This document shows, piece by piece, positions 39,071 to 49,467 of a stretch of 64,000 bases of DNA (its first letter is position 1; each line of letters opens with the position of its first letter). The DNA is taken from contig NZ_CP012669.1 of assembly GCF_001281485.1 (NCBI RefSeq), forward strand, positions 868,001 to 932,000, given 5' to 3'. The stretch comes from Altererythrobacter epoxidivorans (GTDB lineage Bacteria; Pseudomonadota; Alphaproteobacteria; Sphingomonadales; Sphingomonadaceae). The notes beneath the pieces are model-generated. The model had not been told where the DNA came from. It did no database searches and saw only the letters and a list, made by a program, of their open reading frames with translations. A program made the position numbers and the translations under genes.

Positions 39071-39754
39071 ATGATGCTGAAATATGTTCGAATTCTCGCT
39101 GTCGCATCCGCGGTCTGCGCAGGGCAAACCATCGCCCTTGGCCAAGATTCCAAGAATGACACGCCGGTCGTGCGGATCTCGCCAGAGTTCCAAGTGCCAG
39201 CATTCGATCCCCCCGCAGAGCTTCCTGCCGGACCGGAAGTGCTTGGCGACCGGGCAGCCTGGATCGCGAGGAACGACTATCCGGCAAGAGCGAAGCGAGC
39301 AGTGGACGAGGGCAGGACGGCGATCGAATTGACGATCAACAAGTTCGGCCGAGTGGTCGATTGTATCGTCACCGAAAGCAGCGGTTCTTCCGAGCTCGAC
39401 ACTGCGACATGCCGCAATGTGCGATCAAGAGCCCGTTTCAGGCCGGCGTTCGATGCCAAGGGCGAAGCCATTGCTTCGAAATACGAGACGGCAGTGCGAT
39501 GGAAGCTCGACGCGCGGCCGACACCCGAAGCTTTCGGTGCGGCCTTTTCCTTCACCGTTACCGAGTACGGGACCGTAGAGGATTGCGAAGTCAGCGGCAT
39601 GATAGGGACCGTGCCCAAGGCGCTGCTCGCCCAGAATCCATGCACCAGGAATGCCAAATACGAGCCATTTCTGGACGAAAACGGCAATCCGGTGCGTCGG
39701 CGCGTTACACAGAGCTATTCCACCGATGTCATGGAAATTCCTGACATGGACTGA
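39071..39754 (+). CDS. Exported protein with two TonB C-terminal-like domains
   Basis: About 227 residues. An N-terminal signal peptide (LKYVRILAVASAVCAGQTIALGQ) is followed by two copies of a TonB-C-like beta module: YPARAKRAVDEGRTAIELTI...VVDCIVTESSGSSELDTATC (about residues 70-130) and AFSFTVTEYGTVEDCEVSG...CTRNAKYEPF (about 150-215). Each copy has paired cysteines, as in free-standing TonB-like proteins of Sphingomonadales. There is no Pro-rich spacer or uncleaved membrane anchor, so it is not a classic TonB. GGAGG precedes ATG 39071; ATG 39074 is equally possible. Confidence 0.75.
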   Translation: MMLKYVRILAVASAVCAGQTIALGQDSKNDTPVVRISPEFQVPAFDPPAELPAGPEVLGDRAAWIARNDYPARAKRAVDEGRTAIELTINKFGRVVDCIVTESSGSSELDTATCRNVRSRARFRPAFDAKGEAIASKYETAVRWKLDARPTPEAFGAAFSFTVTEYGTVEDCEVSGMIGTVPKALLAQNPCTRNAKYEPFLDENGNPVRRRVTQSYSTDVMEIPDMD

Positions 39755-39819
39755 TGGCTGACGATTTCCTGCGGGCGTAAGTGGACTTTTAAACGCTGCG
39801 CTATTATCTCGTGCCAGCA

Positions 39820-40092
39820 ATGTTACGCCGTCTTCTTGCCTGCCTTGCTCTCTTTACCGGACTTGCCGCCCTTGGCGCGCCGGCGAGCCCGGCTATGGCT
39901 GACGTCGTTGCAGGCCAGATCGGCGCTAGCGTCATGGCCGAACAATCCGAAGGCGGACAGGCATGCGCCTGCGCTTCGGAAACAGCACCTTGCACCGAAA
40001 GGCCGTCGCGCAAACCTCTGGGATCGGCGCGCCGCACCATTCGGGTCTATATTCCAACTGTCCAGTTCGGTGCCGATCGCGCTTACGAATAG
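39820..40092 (+). CDS. Small exported protein directly upstream of secA
   Basis: About 90 residues. The signal peptide LRRLLACLALFTGLAALGAPASPAMA is followed by a short segment with three cysteines (QACACASETAPC) and a basic tail (RKPLGSARRTIRVYIPTVQ). No Shine-Dalgarno is visible; a TATTAT -10-like box lies 12 bases before the ATG. It ends 93 bases before secA on the same strand. The position resembles enterobacterial secM, but neither the SecM arrest motif nor RAPP/RAPG arrest motifs are present. I do not recognise a family. Confidence 0.55.
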   Translation: MLRRLLACLALFTGLAALGAPASPAMADVVAGQIGASVMAEQSEGGQACACASETAPCTERPSRKPLGSARRTIRVYIPTVQFGADRAYE

Positions 40093-40185
40093 CGCGCATT
40101 TCCCCATATTCTGACCAGTTTCCAGCGATCGCGGCATCCATGCGCGGTCGCATTCCTCATATTCGGCCCACCAGGACCATCATAC

Positions 40186-42933
40186 ATGCTCAACACCGTA
40201 CTCAAGTCCGTATTCGGATCGTCCAACGACCGTTACGTCAAATCGATCGGCAAGGTCGTAAACCAGATCAATGCGCTCGAACCGCAGATACAGGCTCTTT
40301 CCGACGACGAGCTGAAAGCGCAGACGGACAAGTTCCGCCGCCAGCTCGACGACGGCGCATCACTCGACGACATCCTCCCCGAAGCGTTCGCAACCATTCG
40401 CGAGGCATCGGTCCGCGTGCTCGGCATGCGGCATTTCGACGTCCAGATGGTCGGCGGTATCGTCCTGCACCGCGGTGAAATCGCGGAAATGCGTACGGGC
40501 GAGGGCAAGACCCTTGTCGCGACGCTCGCGACCTACCTCAATGCAATCGAAGGCAAGGGTGTCCACGTCGTCACCGTCAACGATTACCTCGCAAGGCGCG
40601 ACGCCGAGTGGATGGGACAGCTGCACAACTGGCTGGGCCTCAGCGTTGGCGTGATCGTCCCGAACCTCAACGAGTTCGAGCGCCGCGAAGCCTACAATGC
40701 CGATATCACTTACGGCACGAACAACGAATTCGGCTTCGACTACCTTCGTGACAACATGAAGCACGAGCGCCGCCAGATGGTGCAGCGCCCCTTCAATTTC
40801 GCGATCGTCGACGAGGTCGACTCGATCCTTATCGACGAAGCACGTACGCCGCTGATTATCTCGGGTCCGACCGAGGACAAGCAGGATCTCTACATCGCGA
40901 TCGACGAGGTGGTGAAGACCATCCCGGAAGAATGGTACGAGAAGGACGAGAAGGCCCGCTCTATCCAGCTTACCGAAGACGGCACGGAGGAAATCGAGAA
41001 GCTCCTGCTGGAGAAGGGCCTGCTCGAAACGCAGAACCTCTACGACGTCGAGAATACGCAGGTCGTCCATCACCTCGACCAGGCGCTGCGCGCGGTTCAC
41101 ATGTTCAAGCGCGACACCGACTACATCGTGAAGGACAACAAGGTCGTAATCATCGACGAATTCACCGGTCGTATGATGGACGGGCGCCGCTGGTCGAACG
41201 GTCTTCACCAGGCTGTCGAGGCGAAGGAAGGCGTTCCGATCGAACCCGAGAACCAGACCCTCGCATCGATCACCTTCCAGAATTACTTCCGCATGTATCC
41301 CAAACTGTCGGGCATGACCGGCACGGCCGCCACCGAAGCTGCCGAATTCTGGGACATCTACAAGATGAACGTGGTCGAGATACCGACCAATGTTCCGGTC
41401 CAGCGCATCGATGAAGAAGACGAGTTCTACAAGAACACGCTCGACAAGTTTGCCGCCATTGCGAAAGCGATCAAGGAAAAGAACGAGATCGGCCAGCCTG
41501 TCCTCGTTGGTACCGTTTCGATCGAAAAGTCCGAATTGCTCAGCCAGTTCCTCGAGAAGGAAGGCGTGAAGCACGAAGTTCTGAACGCCCGCCAGCACGA
41601 GCGCGAAGCGCATATCGTGGCGCAGGCTGGCCGTCTTGGCGCTGTGACGATTGCCACCAACATGGCGGGCCGCGGCACCGACATCCAGCTTGGCGGCAAT
41701 GTCGAATTCCGCATCGGGGACGAGCTTGCCGATATCGCGGACGACGATCCGAAGAAGCAGCTCGAAATCGATCGTATCAAGGCCGAAGTCGCAGCTGAAA
41801 AGCAGCAGGTCCTCGAAGCGGGTGGCCTGTTCGTTCTCGGTACGGAGCGTCACGAAAGCCGCCGTATCGACAACCAGCTGCGTGGTCGCTCGGGCCGCCA
41901 GGGCGACCCCGGCCTGTCACGTTTCTACCTATGCCTCGAAGACGACCTGCTGCGTATCTTCGGGCCGGATACCCTCTTTGCCAAGATGATGAATTCGAAC
42001 CTCGCCGACGGCGAGGCCATCGGCTCCAAGTGGCTTTCGAAGGCCATCGAGACGGCACAGAAGAAGGTCGAGGCGCGCAACTACGATGTTCGCAAGCATG
42101 TGGTCCAGTTCGACGACGTGATGAACGACCAGCGCAAGGTCATCTACGAACAGCGCGGCGAGATCATGGAAGCCGACCGCGTCGATGATGTGGTCGTCGA
42201 TATGCGCCACGACACGATCAATTCGATCGTCGCCGACGCCTGCCCTCCCGGCTCCTATCCCGAGCAATGGGACATCGAAGGACTGAAGGAGCGGGTTCAG
42301 GACGTTTTGGGCATGACGCCGCCGATCGATTCCTGGATCGAGGAAGATCACGTCGAACCGGAATTGATCGAAGAGCGTCTGCGTCAGGAATCCGATGCCA
42401 TCATGGAGCGCAAGATGGCTGGTGCCGATGCGGCAGACTGGCGCCAGGCAGAAAAGGGCATCCTGCTCGAACGTCTCGACCATCACTGGAAGGAACACCT
42501 CGCGACGCTCGATGCTCTGCGCCAGGTCGTCAACCTTCGCGCTTACGCGCAGAAGCAGCCTATCAACGAATACAAGCAGGAAGCTTTCGGCCTGTTTGAG
42601 CGCCTGCTCGATACCCTGCGTGAAGACGTGACGCGCATCCTGATGCTGGCCGAAATCCGCATGCAGCCGGTTCAATCGCAGGGCCTGCCAGATCTCCCCG
42701 ATTTCCTGACCGGGCACATCGATCCGCTGACGGGCCTCGAAAACTCGAACGACGGCGACGGTTCGATGGACCGTCCCGAACTGTTCGGTTCGCTCGCCGG
42801 TAGTCCGCGTGCTGCTGTCGGCCCCGGCGGGTCGGACACCCACAATCCCTATGCCGACATGGAAATCAGCCGCAATGCTCCGTGTCCGTGTGGTTCGGGC
42901 AATAAATACAAGCATTGCCACGGCGCAGCCTGA
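40186..42933 (+). CDS. secA: Protein translocase ATPase SecA
   Basis: A 915-residue motor that pushes preproteins through SecYEG. Visible: LRTGEGKT-type Walker A at [17 protein letters not shown] (Lys108), [16 protein letters not shown] (DEAD-like motif II), [25 protein letters not shown] and the C-terminal zinc tail [13 protein letters not shown] (Cys900, Cys902, Cys911, His912) that binds SecB. The full-length tail indicates a SecB-dependent system. Confidence 0.98.
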   Translation: MLNTVLKSVFGSSNDRYVKSIGKVVNQINALEPQIQALSDDELKAQTDKFRRQLDDGASLDDILPEAFATIREASVRVLGMRHFDVQMVGGIVLHRGEIAEMRTGEGKTLVATLATYLNAIEGKGVHVVTVNDYLARRDAEWMGQLHNWLGLSVGVIVPNLNEFERREAYNADITYGTNNEFGFDYLRDNMKHERRQMVQRPFNFAIVDEVDSILIDEARTPLIISGPTEDKQDLYIAIDEVVKTIPEEWYEKDEKARSIQLTEDGTEEIEKLLLEKGLLETQNLYDVENTQVVHHLDQALRAVHMFKRDTDYIVKDNKVVIIDEFTGRMMDGRRWSNGLHQAVEAKEGVPIEPENQTLASITFQNYFRMYPKLSGMTGTAATEAAEFWDIYKMNVVEIPTNVPVQRIDEEDEFYKNTLDKFAAIAKAIKEKNEIGQPVLVGTVSIEKSELLSQFLEKEGVKHEVLNARQHEREAHIVAQAGRLGAVTIATNMAGRGTDIQLGGNVEFRIGDELADIADDDPKKQLEIDRIKAEVAAEKQQVLEAGGLFVLGTERHESRRIDNQLRGRSGRQGDPGLSRFYLCLEDDLLRIFGPDTLFAKMMNSNLADGEAIGSKWLSKAIETAQKKVEARNYDVRKHVVQFDDVMNDQRKVIYEQRGEIMEADRVDDVVVDMRHDTINSIVADACPPGSYPEQWDIEGLKERVQDVLGMTPPIDSWIEEDHVEPELIEERLRQESDAIMERKMAGADAADWRQAEKGILLERLDHHWKEHLATLDALRQVVNLRAYAQKQPINEYKQEAFGLFERLLDTLREDVTRILMLAEIRMQPVQSQGLPDLPDFLTGHIDPLTGLENSNDGDGSMDRPELFGSLAGSPRAAVGPGGSDTHNPYADMEISRNAPCPCGSGNKYKHCHGAA

Positions 42934-42973
42934 GGCGCGCTGAGGCAACGAGCATTCGGGGCGGGACAGTCTG

Positions 42974-43729
42974 ATGGCAGGTCTCGTCCCGCTCGCGCTT
43001 GTCGCCGCATTCTTTGTTACTGCTCTCCTTTACGCCGCCGTCGGTTTCGGGGGCGGGTCGACCTATGCGGCGCTTCTGGCACTCTCTGGCCTCGATTACC
43101 GCCTGCTGCCGCTTGTGGCGCTCGCCTGCAATATCGTGGTGGTTACGGGTAGCTCGGTCCGTTTTGCCCGCGCTTCGATTACTCCATGGCGCGGTGCCAT
43201 CATTCTGACTTCTCTCGCTGCGCCTGCAGCCTTTCTGGGCGGTATGACGCCCATTTCGCAATCCTCTTTCCTGCTCTTGCTGGGAGCATCGCTGTTGCTG
43301 ACGGGTGTGACGATGCTGCTGCCCATCGGGCAGGGCGGGGATGCAAATCCAACGCGATATGCGCGTTTCATGCCGTTCGCGGCAGCTCCGCTCGGCTATC
43401 TGGCAGGGCTCGTTGGGATTGGCGGAGGAATCTTCCTCGCACCATTGCTGCATCTTACGCGGTGGCACAACGCGAGGGCCATCGCGGCCACCGCCAGTTT
43501 CTTCATTCTTGTGAATTCCTTGTTCGGCCTGGCCGGTCAATTGGCCAAGCACGGCGGAGGCACTTTTGCAGGAGCGGTTTATGAAAGCCTGCCCCTGCTG
43601 TTGGCAGTCGCTGTCGGGGGGCAGCTCGGGAGCCTGTTCGCCGCTCGCCTGTTTCCCCCACGGATAATCCGCTGGCTTACAGCAGCGCTGGTGATCTGGG
43701 TCGGTGCGAGGCTTTTGTTAGGGCTCTAG
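42974..43729 (+). CDS. TSUP (TauE/SafE) family membrane permease
   Basis: A 251-residue protein with seven to eight hydrophobic spans and the family repeat signature GFGGGSTYAALL near residue 24 and GLVGIGGGIFLAPLLHL near residue 144. TSUP permeases export sulfite, sulfonates or other organic anions; the substrate here is unknown. It starts 41 bases after secA on the same strand. No sulfur-metabolism gene is near enough to narrow the role. Confidence 0.88.
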   Translation: MAGLVPLALVAAFFVTALLYAAVGFGGGSTYAALLALSGLDYRLLPLVALACNIVVVTGSSVRFARASITPWRGAIILTSLAAPAAFLGGMTPISQSSFLLLLGASLLLTGVTMLLPIGQGGDANPTRYARFMPFAAAPLGYLAGLVGIGGGIFLAPLLHLTRWHNARAIAATASFFILVNSLFGLAGQLAKHGGGTFAGAVYESLPLLLAVAVGGQLGSLFAARLFPPRIIRWLTAALVIWVGARLLLGL

Positions 43730-43732
43730 GCC

Positions 43733-43885
43733 TCAGTGCGAGTGCCATAGGCGAGCGAAGAAACCGCGTTCCTGCTCCATTGGCTGGATACGTCCGTAAT
43801 GCATACGGCGAAGGCCCGGATCGCGATGCGCACGCGGCTGTGTCCAGTTGTCCGGACGGCTCGAATGGAAAGTGTGATGCGACAT
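43733..43885 (-). CDS. Small 50-residue His/Arg/aromatic-rich protein, unknown
   Basis: Reads MSHHTFHSSRPDNWTQPRAH, then RDPGLRRMHYGRIQPME and ends GFFARLWHSH. It starts at ATG 43885 with a perfect GAGGAG ribosome site 7 bases upstream and stops at TGA 43733. It is soluble, with six histidines, several arginines and aromatic residues. The clean start and Shine-Dalgarno argue for a real gene. It ends 4 bases from the facing permease stop. I cannot name a family; small proteins of this look seem to occur in related bacteria, but I cannot confirm that here. Confidence 0.65.
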   Translation of the reverse strand: MSHHTFHSSRPDNWTQPRAHRDPGLRRMHYGRIQPMEQERGFFARLWHSH

Positions 43886-43892
43886 GGCATTT

Positions 43893-43910
43893 CTCCTCAA
43901 GCAGGAGGAG
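43893..43910 (-). promoter_or_regulatory. Hairpin that could mask the ribosome site of the 50-residue gene
   Basis: On the minus strand CTCCTC (43910-43905) can pair with the GAGGAG ribosome site (43898-43893) across a 6-base CTGCTT loop, with one mismatch before further pairing outside. If the transcript starts upstream, translation would depend on opening this helix, as in an RNA thermometer or a protein- or RNA-controlled switch. The pairing is seen in the sequence; control is inference. Confidence 0.35.
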
Positions 43911-44026
43911 GAAAATTGCCCATACGACCGCTAATCGCCCACCGCGTTAACCTGACGCGTCCACATATGGGATTGCGGACAAGTCGAAAGTTAATGGGCT
44001 TGCTAGCCGGATCTGGTGTGAAAGAG

Positions 44027-44101
44027 TGGCTCCCCGAGTTGGATTCGAACCAACGACCAAGTGATTAACAGTCACCTACTCTACCGCTGAGCTATCGGGG
44101 A
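44027..44101 (-). tRNA. tRNA-Asn (anticodon GTT)
   Basis: 75 bases with acceptor stem TCCCCGA / TCGGGGA, D arm TAGCTCAGCGGTAGAG, anticodon loop CTGTTAA with GTT, T arm GTTGGTTCGAATCCAAC, discriminator G and an encoded CCA. Confidence 0.97.
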
Positions 44102-44123
44102 GCAGCCTTACGGCGGAGGCGAG

Positions 44124-44152
44124 CCTATATGGGCGGCGCGCGCGCATTGCAA
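44124..44152 (-). promoter_or_regulatory. Sigma70-type promoter of tRNA-Asn
   Basis: On the minus strand TTGCAA and TATAGG are 17 bases apart and end 22 bases before the mature tRNA 5' end. Confidence 0.55.
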
Positions 44153-44178
44153 CCCCGTTTTCGCGCCTTTTCGCGTGT

Positions 44179-45030
44179 CTAAACGACGAATTGTTCGGCG
44201 ACGATACGTTCGTCCAGCGCATGACCGGGGTCGAACAGCAGTGTAAGCTCAGAATCGCGGGCGATCGCGAGAGAAACCTCGGCGATATCGCGCAATTCCT
44301 TCTGGTCTGCGACCGCGGAAACGGGGCGTTTGTCAGGTTCGATGACACGAAACCTGATTCGGCTCCGATCGGGCAGGATCGCCCCTGGCCATCTGCGAGG
44401 GCGGAACGGGCTGATCGGGGTGAGTGCCAGCAATTCCGAATCGAGCGGCAGGATCGGGCCGTGTGCCGACAGGTTGTAAGCCGTTGAACCGGCCGGGGTG
44501 GAAAGGAGTACGCCGTCGCAGACGAGTTCCTCGATGCGGACCTTGTCGTCCACGGAGACTTCGATCTTTGCCGTCTGGCGGGTTTCACGCAGCAACGAAA
44601 CCTCGTTGATTGCGCAGAAGACCTCTTCGTGCCCATCCTGGCTCACCGCATGCATGCGCAGCGGAGCAATTGCGATAGAGCGCGCCTTTGCAAGACGGCG
44701 AGTGACACTGGCCCCGGCACGAAACCGGTTCATGAGAAAACCGACGGTGCCGAGATTCATCCCATAGGCGGGGATGACCCGGCCGGTATCGAGCATTCCG
44801 TGCAGGGTTTGCAGCATGAAGCCATCACCGCCGAGGACGACGACCGCGTCCGCTTCTGCGATGGACACCCAGTCGTGCTCGCCAGCCAATTGGGCGAATG
44901 CTTCCTGGGCACGCGCCGTGTCGGAGGCAACGAGTGCCAGTCTGTTGAATTCCTGTGACTTGGTCACTTTTTCGGCGCCCCTCTCTCCGGGTCGTTCCTT
45001 GTTGTCACTCACTATGGCGGACTGTGCCAT
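44179..45030 (-). CDS. nadK: NAD kinase
   Basis: Makes NADP from NAD and ATP. The 283-residue frame has the GGDG motif (residues 67-70, VLGGDGFMLQTLHG), NLGTVGFLMN and TPAGSTAYNLSAHGP. The true start is uncertain: ATG 45030 has no ribosome site, while GTG 44967 gives a 262-residue protein beginning TKSQEFNRLALVAS with a GGAGAGAGGGG stretch upstream, which is closer to alphaproteobacterial homologs. Divergent from the EAL gene. Confidence 0.93.
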   Translation of the reverse strand: MAQSAIVSDNKERPGERGAEKVTKSQEFNRLALVASDTARAQEAFAQLAGEHDWVSIAEADAVVVLGGDGFMLQTLHGMLDTGRVIPAYGMNLGTVGFLMNRFRAGASVTRRLAKARSIAIAPLRMHAVSQDGHEEVFCAINEVSLLRETRQTAKIEVSVDDKVRIEELVCDGVLLSTPAGSTAYNLSAHGPILPLDSELLALTPISPFRPRRWPGAILPDRSRIRFRVIEPDKRPVSAVADQKELRDIAEVSLAIARDSELTLLFDPGHALDERIVAEQFVV

Positions 45031-45091
45031 TTTTCAACGCAAGTGATTTACGCCTTCGCAAATCTGAACTGTCGCGCCTAGGTGGGTTCCA

Positions 45092-45901
45092 ATGCTGGGA
45101 GAGAGTTACCCATTGCGAACCTTGCGTAGCGGCCTGATGCCGCGCGCCCTCGCTCGTGCGCTTGAGAGCGACTTGGCGCTCGCGCTGGGGCGAGGGGAAA
45201 TCGAGGTACTCTACCAACCGCAATTTGCGAGCATCGACGGCGTAATGATTGGGGCCGAAGCACTTGCGCGCTGGCAACACCCAACGCTCGGGGAAATCGG
45301 CGCGCGCGATCTTTTCGCCATTGCAGAAAAGGCGAAGCTGGTTGCGCCGGTATCGCGGCAGATCGTCGCGCAGGCGCTGGACCAGGCAGCAAGCTGGCCC
45401 GAACATCTGCGTTTGTCGCTCAACATCACTCCGGAAGAAATCGCGGAGAAGAGCTTCGCCCAGGACTTCGCCACGAATTTCGGCCGCTCGCGGATCGCGC
45501 CGAACCGGTTGACGCTGGAAATTACAGAGGACGTCCTCCTCGCGAACTTGCGGCTCGCAGGAGAGGCCCTTGCGGCCCTCAAAAAGACCGGCTTGCGCGT
45601 TGCGCTCGACGACTTTGGAGCCGGATTCTGCAATTTCCGCTACCTGAAGGAACTGCCCCTGGACGCGATCAAGCTGGATCGGTCCATGGTGATCGGAATT
45701 TCCCGGGACGAGCGTGACCTCGCTGTCCTTCGCGCCATCGTCGGACTTGCGTCGGCTCTCGGACTGGAAGTGGTTGCCGAGGGGATCGAAACCGAGGCGC
45801 AGCGCGATGTCGTGGTGGCGGAAGGTTGCGATTATTGGCAGGGGTTCCTGCGTGCAGAACCAATGCGCAATGACGAGATGCTGAAACTGGCAACAGCCTG
45901 A
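45092..45901 (+). CDS. Stand-alone EAL-domain c-di-GMP phosphodiesterase
   Basis: A 269-residue protein that is almost entirely an EAL domain. The catalytic elements are intact: GAEALARW (EAL), LNITPEEI (Asn), LEITEDV (Glu), DDFGAGFCNFRYL (DDFG loop), KLDRS (Lys) and EVVAEGIET (Glu), ending WQGFLRAEP. Hydrolysis of c-di-GMP to pGpG is therefore expected. There is no GGDEF, sensory or membrane part, so it is probably a soluble enzyme controlled by expression or by partners. Confidence 0.9.
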   Translation: MLGESYPLRTLRSGLMPRALARALESDLALALGRGEIEVLYQPQFASIDGVMIGAEALARWQHPTLGEIGARDLFAIAEKAKLVAPVSRQIVAQALDQAASWPEHLRLSLNITPEEIAEKSFAQDFATNFGRSRIAPNRLTLEITEDVLLANLRLAGEALAALKKTGLRVALDDFGAGFCNFRYLKELPLDAIKLDRSMVIGISRDERDLAVLRAIVGLASALGLEVVAEGIETEAQRDVVVAEGCDYWQGFLRAEPMRNDEMLKLATA

Positions 45902-45917
45902 TCCAGGACGATCAGGC
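45896..45917. terminator. Hairpin enclosing both stop codons of the convergent EAL and mfd genes
   Basis: GCCTGATC (45896-45903) and GATCAGGC (45910-45917) are a perfect 8-bp inverted repeat with a CAGGAC loop. The EAL stop (45899-45901) and the mfd stop (45912-45914) both fall inside the arms. There is no U-run on either side, so termination efficiency is uncertain; it may instead protect both 3' ends. Confidence 0.5.
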
Positions 45918-48900
45918 CGCGACCTGTTCCGCTTTTTTGGCTTTCTTGACGATGCCGGAAAGACCCTTGGTCAACTGGAAGAGACCGTTGAGGCGGCTTT
46001 GCGGGTCGCTCCATGCACGGTTGATGACCAGCTTCATGTCCGGACGCAGCTTTGCCGTGTCCTTGAGCCTGTCGACATAAGCGAGCAGTCCTGCCGGATC
46101 GGGGAAGTCGTCATTGTGGAAAGTGACGAGAGTCCCGCGCGCGCCAACGTCGATCTTCGAGATATTGGCTTTGATCGCCTGATCCTTGATCTCGATCAGC
46201 CTCACGAGGTTCTGTGTCGCCTGGGGCAGGGGACCAAAGCGGTCGATCATTTCAGCGGCCAGAGCTTCGATTTCAGCCTTGTCACCGGCATCATTCAGGC
46301 GGCGATAGAGCGCCATCCGGACAGCCAGATCGGGCACGTAGTCTTCGGGTATCATGATCGGCGCATCGACCGTGATTTGCGGGCTGACCTTGTCGCGTTC
46401 GGGCTCGAGGCCCATCTCGCCCGCCTTTGCCGCTAGGATCGCGTCTTCGAGCATGGATTGGTAAAGTTCGAAGCCGACTTCGCGGATATGGCCCGACTGT
46501 TCGTCGCCCAAAAGGTTGCCTGCGCCGCGGATGTCGAGGTCGTGGCTGGCGAGTTGGAAACCTGCGCCAAGGCTGTCGAGATCGCCGAGCACCTTGAGAC
46601 GCTTCTCAGCCACTTCGGAGAGCTGAACGTCCTTGCCATAGGTGAGGTAGGCATAGGCGCGTAGCTTGGAGCGCCCGACACGGCCGCGAAGTTGATAAAG
46701 TTGTGCAAGGCCAAAGCGATCAGCGCGATGAATAATGATCGTGTTGGCGCTGGGAATGTCGAGGCCGGATTCGACGATCGTCGTCGAGAGCAGGACGTCG
46801 TATTTTCGGTCGTAAAAGGCGCTCATCCGCTCTTCGACCTCGCCGGCGCCCATTTGCCCGTGAGCGGCGATATATTTCACCTCGGGCACGTGTTCGTGAA
46901 GCCAGTCCTCGACCTCTGCCATATCGGAAATGCGCGGCACAACGATGAAGCTCTGGCCGCCGCGATGGTGTTCGCGCAGCAGGGCCTCGCGCATCACCAT
47001 GTCGTCCCATTCCATGACGTAGGTCCGAACCGCAAGCCGGTCTACCGGAGGGGTCTGGATGGTCGAAAGTTCGCGCAAGCCCGACATCGCCATCTGAAGC
47101 GTGCGGGGGATCGGCGTTGCGGTAAGCGTGAGCACGTGGACGTCGGCGCGCAGCTGCTTTAGCTTTTCCTTGTGCGTGACGCCGAACCGCTGTTCCTCGT
47201 CGACGATGACGAGGCCGAGGTTCTTGAATTCGGTGCTCTTGGACAGGATGGCATGGGTGCCGACCACGATATCGACGTCGCCATTCGATAGTCCGTCGCG
47301 GGTCTCGCCCATCTCCTTCGACGGAACGAGCCTCGAGAGGCGCCCGATCCTGAGCGGGAAACCAGCAAAACGCTCGGTGAAGTTCTGGTAGTGCTGGCGG
47401 GCAAGCAGTGTGGTTGGCGCAACAACGGCGACCTGCTGGCCGTTCATCGCTGCCACGAATGCAGCGCGGAGCGCCACTTCCGTCTTGCCGAAGCCGACAT
47501 CGCCGCAGACGAGCCGGTCCATGGGGCGGCCGCTTTCAAGGTCGCGCAGGACATCCTCGATCGCGCGGTCCTGATCGTCGGTTTCCTCCCACGGGAATTT
47601 TTCAACGAACTGGTTGTAGGGCCCATCTTCGGCCTCGAGCACCGGCGCTTTCTTAAGCGCGCGTTGGGCTGCAACCTTCATCAACTCGCCCGCAATCTCG
47701 CGAATGCGTTCCTTCAGTCGTGCCCGGCGCTTCTGCCATGCTTCTCCGCCGAGGCGGTCGAGCATCACGGCTTCCTCGCTGCTGCCGTAGCGGGTGAGAA
47801 CGTCGATGTTTTCTACAGGGATGTAGAGTTTGTCGCCGCCCTTGTATTCGAGCATGACGCAGTCGTGCTTGCTCTTGCCGACGGTAATCGGTTCCAGCCC
47901 GAGATACTTGCCGATGCCGTGTTCGACATGAACCACTAGGTCGCCGCGATTGAGGGCCTGCAATTCCGCCAGGAAGGCATCGGAATCCTTGCGCCGCTTT
48001 TTCCGCCGGACAAGGCGATCCCCGAGCAAGTCCTGCTCTGTCAGCAGTTCGAGCTGGTCGTTCGCAAAGCCCGTTTCGAGCGGCAACACCATGGCGACCG
48101 GTTGCCCGTGACCAGCCGACCCGGGGGCCGCCATGCCGAGCGCTTCCTGCCAGCTTTCCGCCAGTTTGGTCTCGGCACCGGCTTCCGACAGGATCGACGC
48201 AATGCGTGATCGGCTACCCGTTGAATAAGCGGCGAGGAGTGGTCGCTTGCCCGATTTGGCGAGTTGCTGGAGATAGGCCGCAGCAGCTTCGTAAACATTG
48301 TCGCCGCGTGCTCGCTCCGGCGCGAAATCACGCGCTGAGCTGAAGCCGAAATCGATGACCTTGGCGCTTTCGGGCTCCGCGAAAATCACGCTTCGATGGA
48401 CTTTGGTTTCCGCGAACAGCGTGCCGAGTTCACCGGAGCCGAGGTAAAGCGCGTCCTCATCCAGCGGGCGGTAGCTGCCAGCCGCCTGTCCTGCGGTCTT
48501 GCTACGGGACTGGTGATAGTCCGCGATGTCTTTGAAACGCTCATCGACCGCTGCCTGAGCTGCAGCATCGATGACAACGACATCATCCCTGCCGATGTAA
48601 TCAAACAGCGTCGCCAGCTTCTCTTCGAAGAGAGGAAGCCAGTGCTCCATCCCGGCGAGGCGGCGCCCCTCGCTGACCGCTTCATAGAGCGGATCCTGCG
48701 TTGCATTGGCTCCGAACATCTCGCGATAGCGGGAGCGGAAGCGTTTGATGGTTTCGTCGTCGAGAAGCGCTTCGGATGCAGGGAGCAGGAGATGTTGCTT
48801 CAGCGTTCCGGTCGACATCTGCGTCGTCGGGTCGAAAAGGCGCAAGCTTTCCAGTTCGTCGCCGAAGAAGTCGAGCCGCAGTCCCTGGTCTAGGCTCGAT

Positions 48901-49457
48901 GGAAAAATATCGACGATCGAGCCACGCAGCGCATATTCGCCATGGTCGACGACCGTGTCGGTGCGCGAATAACCCTGGCGCTGGAGCAGCGCAGCGAGGC
49001 TCTGGTGACCGATCGTTGTCCCGGCCTTGAACTCGCGCACACTCTCGCGAATGCGGAATGGGGTGAGCACGCGCTGCGTCAGTGCATTGACTGTCGTGAC
49101 CAGCAATTGCGATCCCGCCTTGCCGGACTGCAATCGAAACAGCGCCGAAAGCCGTTTCGCACTTACTGAAAGCGCAGGGCTGGCGCGGTCGTAAGGCAGG
49201 CAATCCCATGCCGGGAATTCAATGACTTCGAGCTCTGGCGCGAAGAAACTTGCCGCTTCGCTGACCGAACGCATTGCCGTCTCGTTGGGAGCGATGAAGA
49301 CTGCCCGCCCTTTCGCTGCGCGGGCGAGGTCACTCATCACCAGCGGCTGCGCCCCGCGGGCCACCGAGGAGAGAGTGAGCGGCTCGGATGCCGAAAGGAT
49401 GCGGGAAAGGTCGGGCATAGTCAGGTCAAAGGTTGGAGACGGGACGCGTTCCCGCAT
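45912..49457 (-). CDS. mfd: Transcription-repair coupling factor Mfd
   Basis: Releases RNA polymerase stalled at DNA lesions and recruits UvrA. The 1181-residue frame contains the UvrB-like N-terminus, the CarD-like RNA polymerase-interacting domain ([20 protein letters not shown]), the RecG-like helicase ([59 protein letters not shown]) and the C-terminal TRCF domain. ATG 49457 lies 10 bases after the sdhE stop. MPDLSRILS at 49418 is the alternative start and matches homologs well. Confidence 0.97.
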   Translation of the reverse strand: MRERVPSPTFDLTMPDLSRILSASEPLTLSSVARGAQPLVMSDLARAAKGRAVFIAPNETAMRSVSEAASFFAPELEVIEFPAWDCLPYDRASPALSVSAKRLSALFRLQSGKAGSQLLVTTVNALTQRVLTPFRIRESVREFKAGTTIGHQSLAALLQRQGYSRTDTVVDHGEYALRGSIVDIFPSSLDQGLRLDFFGDELESLRLFDPTTQMSTGTLKQHLLLPASEALLDDETIKRFRSRYREMFGANATQDPLYEAVSEGRRLAGMEHWLPLFEEKLATLFDYIGRDDVVVIDAAAQAAVDERFKDIADYHQSRSKTAGQAAGSYRPLDEDALYLGSGELGTLFAETKVHRSVIFAEPESAKVIDFGFSSARDFAPERARGDNVYEAAAAYLQQLAKSGKRPLLAAYSTGSRSRIASILSEAGAETKLAESWQEALGMAAPGSAGHGQPVAMVLPLETGFANDQLELLTEQDLLGDRLVRRKKRRKDSDAFLAELQALNRGDLVVHVEHGIGKYLGLEPITVGKSKHDCVMLEYKGGDKLYIPVENIDVLTRYGSSEEAVMLDRLGGEAWQKRRARLKERIREIAGELMKVAAQRALKKAPVLEAEDGPYNQFVEKFPWEETDDQDRAIEDVLRDLESGRPMDRLVCGDVGFGKTEVALRAAFVAAMNGQQVAVVAPTTLLARQHYQNFTERFAGFPLRIGRLSRLVPSKEMGETRDGLSNGDVDIVVGTHAILSKSTEFKNLGLVIVDEEQRFGVTHKEKLKQLRADVHVLTLTATPIPRTLQMAMSGLRELSTIQTPPVDRLAVRTYVMEWDDMVMREALLREHHRGGQSFIVVPRISDMAEVEDWLHEHVPEVKYIAAHGQMGAGEVEERMSAFYDRKYDVLLSTTIVESGLDIPSANTIIIHRADRFGLAQLYQLRGRVGRSKLRAYAYLTYGKDVQLSEVAEKRLKVLGDLDSLGAGFQLASHDLDIRGAGNLLGDEQSGHIREVGFELYQSMLEDAILAAKAGEMGLEPERDKVSPQITVDAPIMIPEDYVPDLAVRMALYRRLNDAGDKAEIEALAAEMIDRFGPLPQATQNLVRLIEIKDQAIKANISKIDVGARGTLVTFHNDDFPDPAGLLAYVDRLKDTAKLRPDMKLVINRAWSDPQSRLNGLFQLTKGLSGIVKKAKKAEQVAA

Positions 49458-49467
49458 ATCCGCCGCG

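Noticed and set aside
39820..40092. True SecM or ApdA/ApdP-type arrest peptide
   Set aside because: Neither the SecM arrest sequence nor a RAPP/RAPG motif occurs in the tail, so only the position supports an arrest role. It is kept as a question, not a call.
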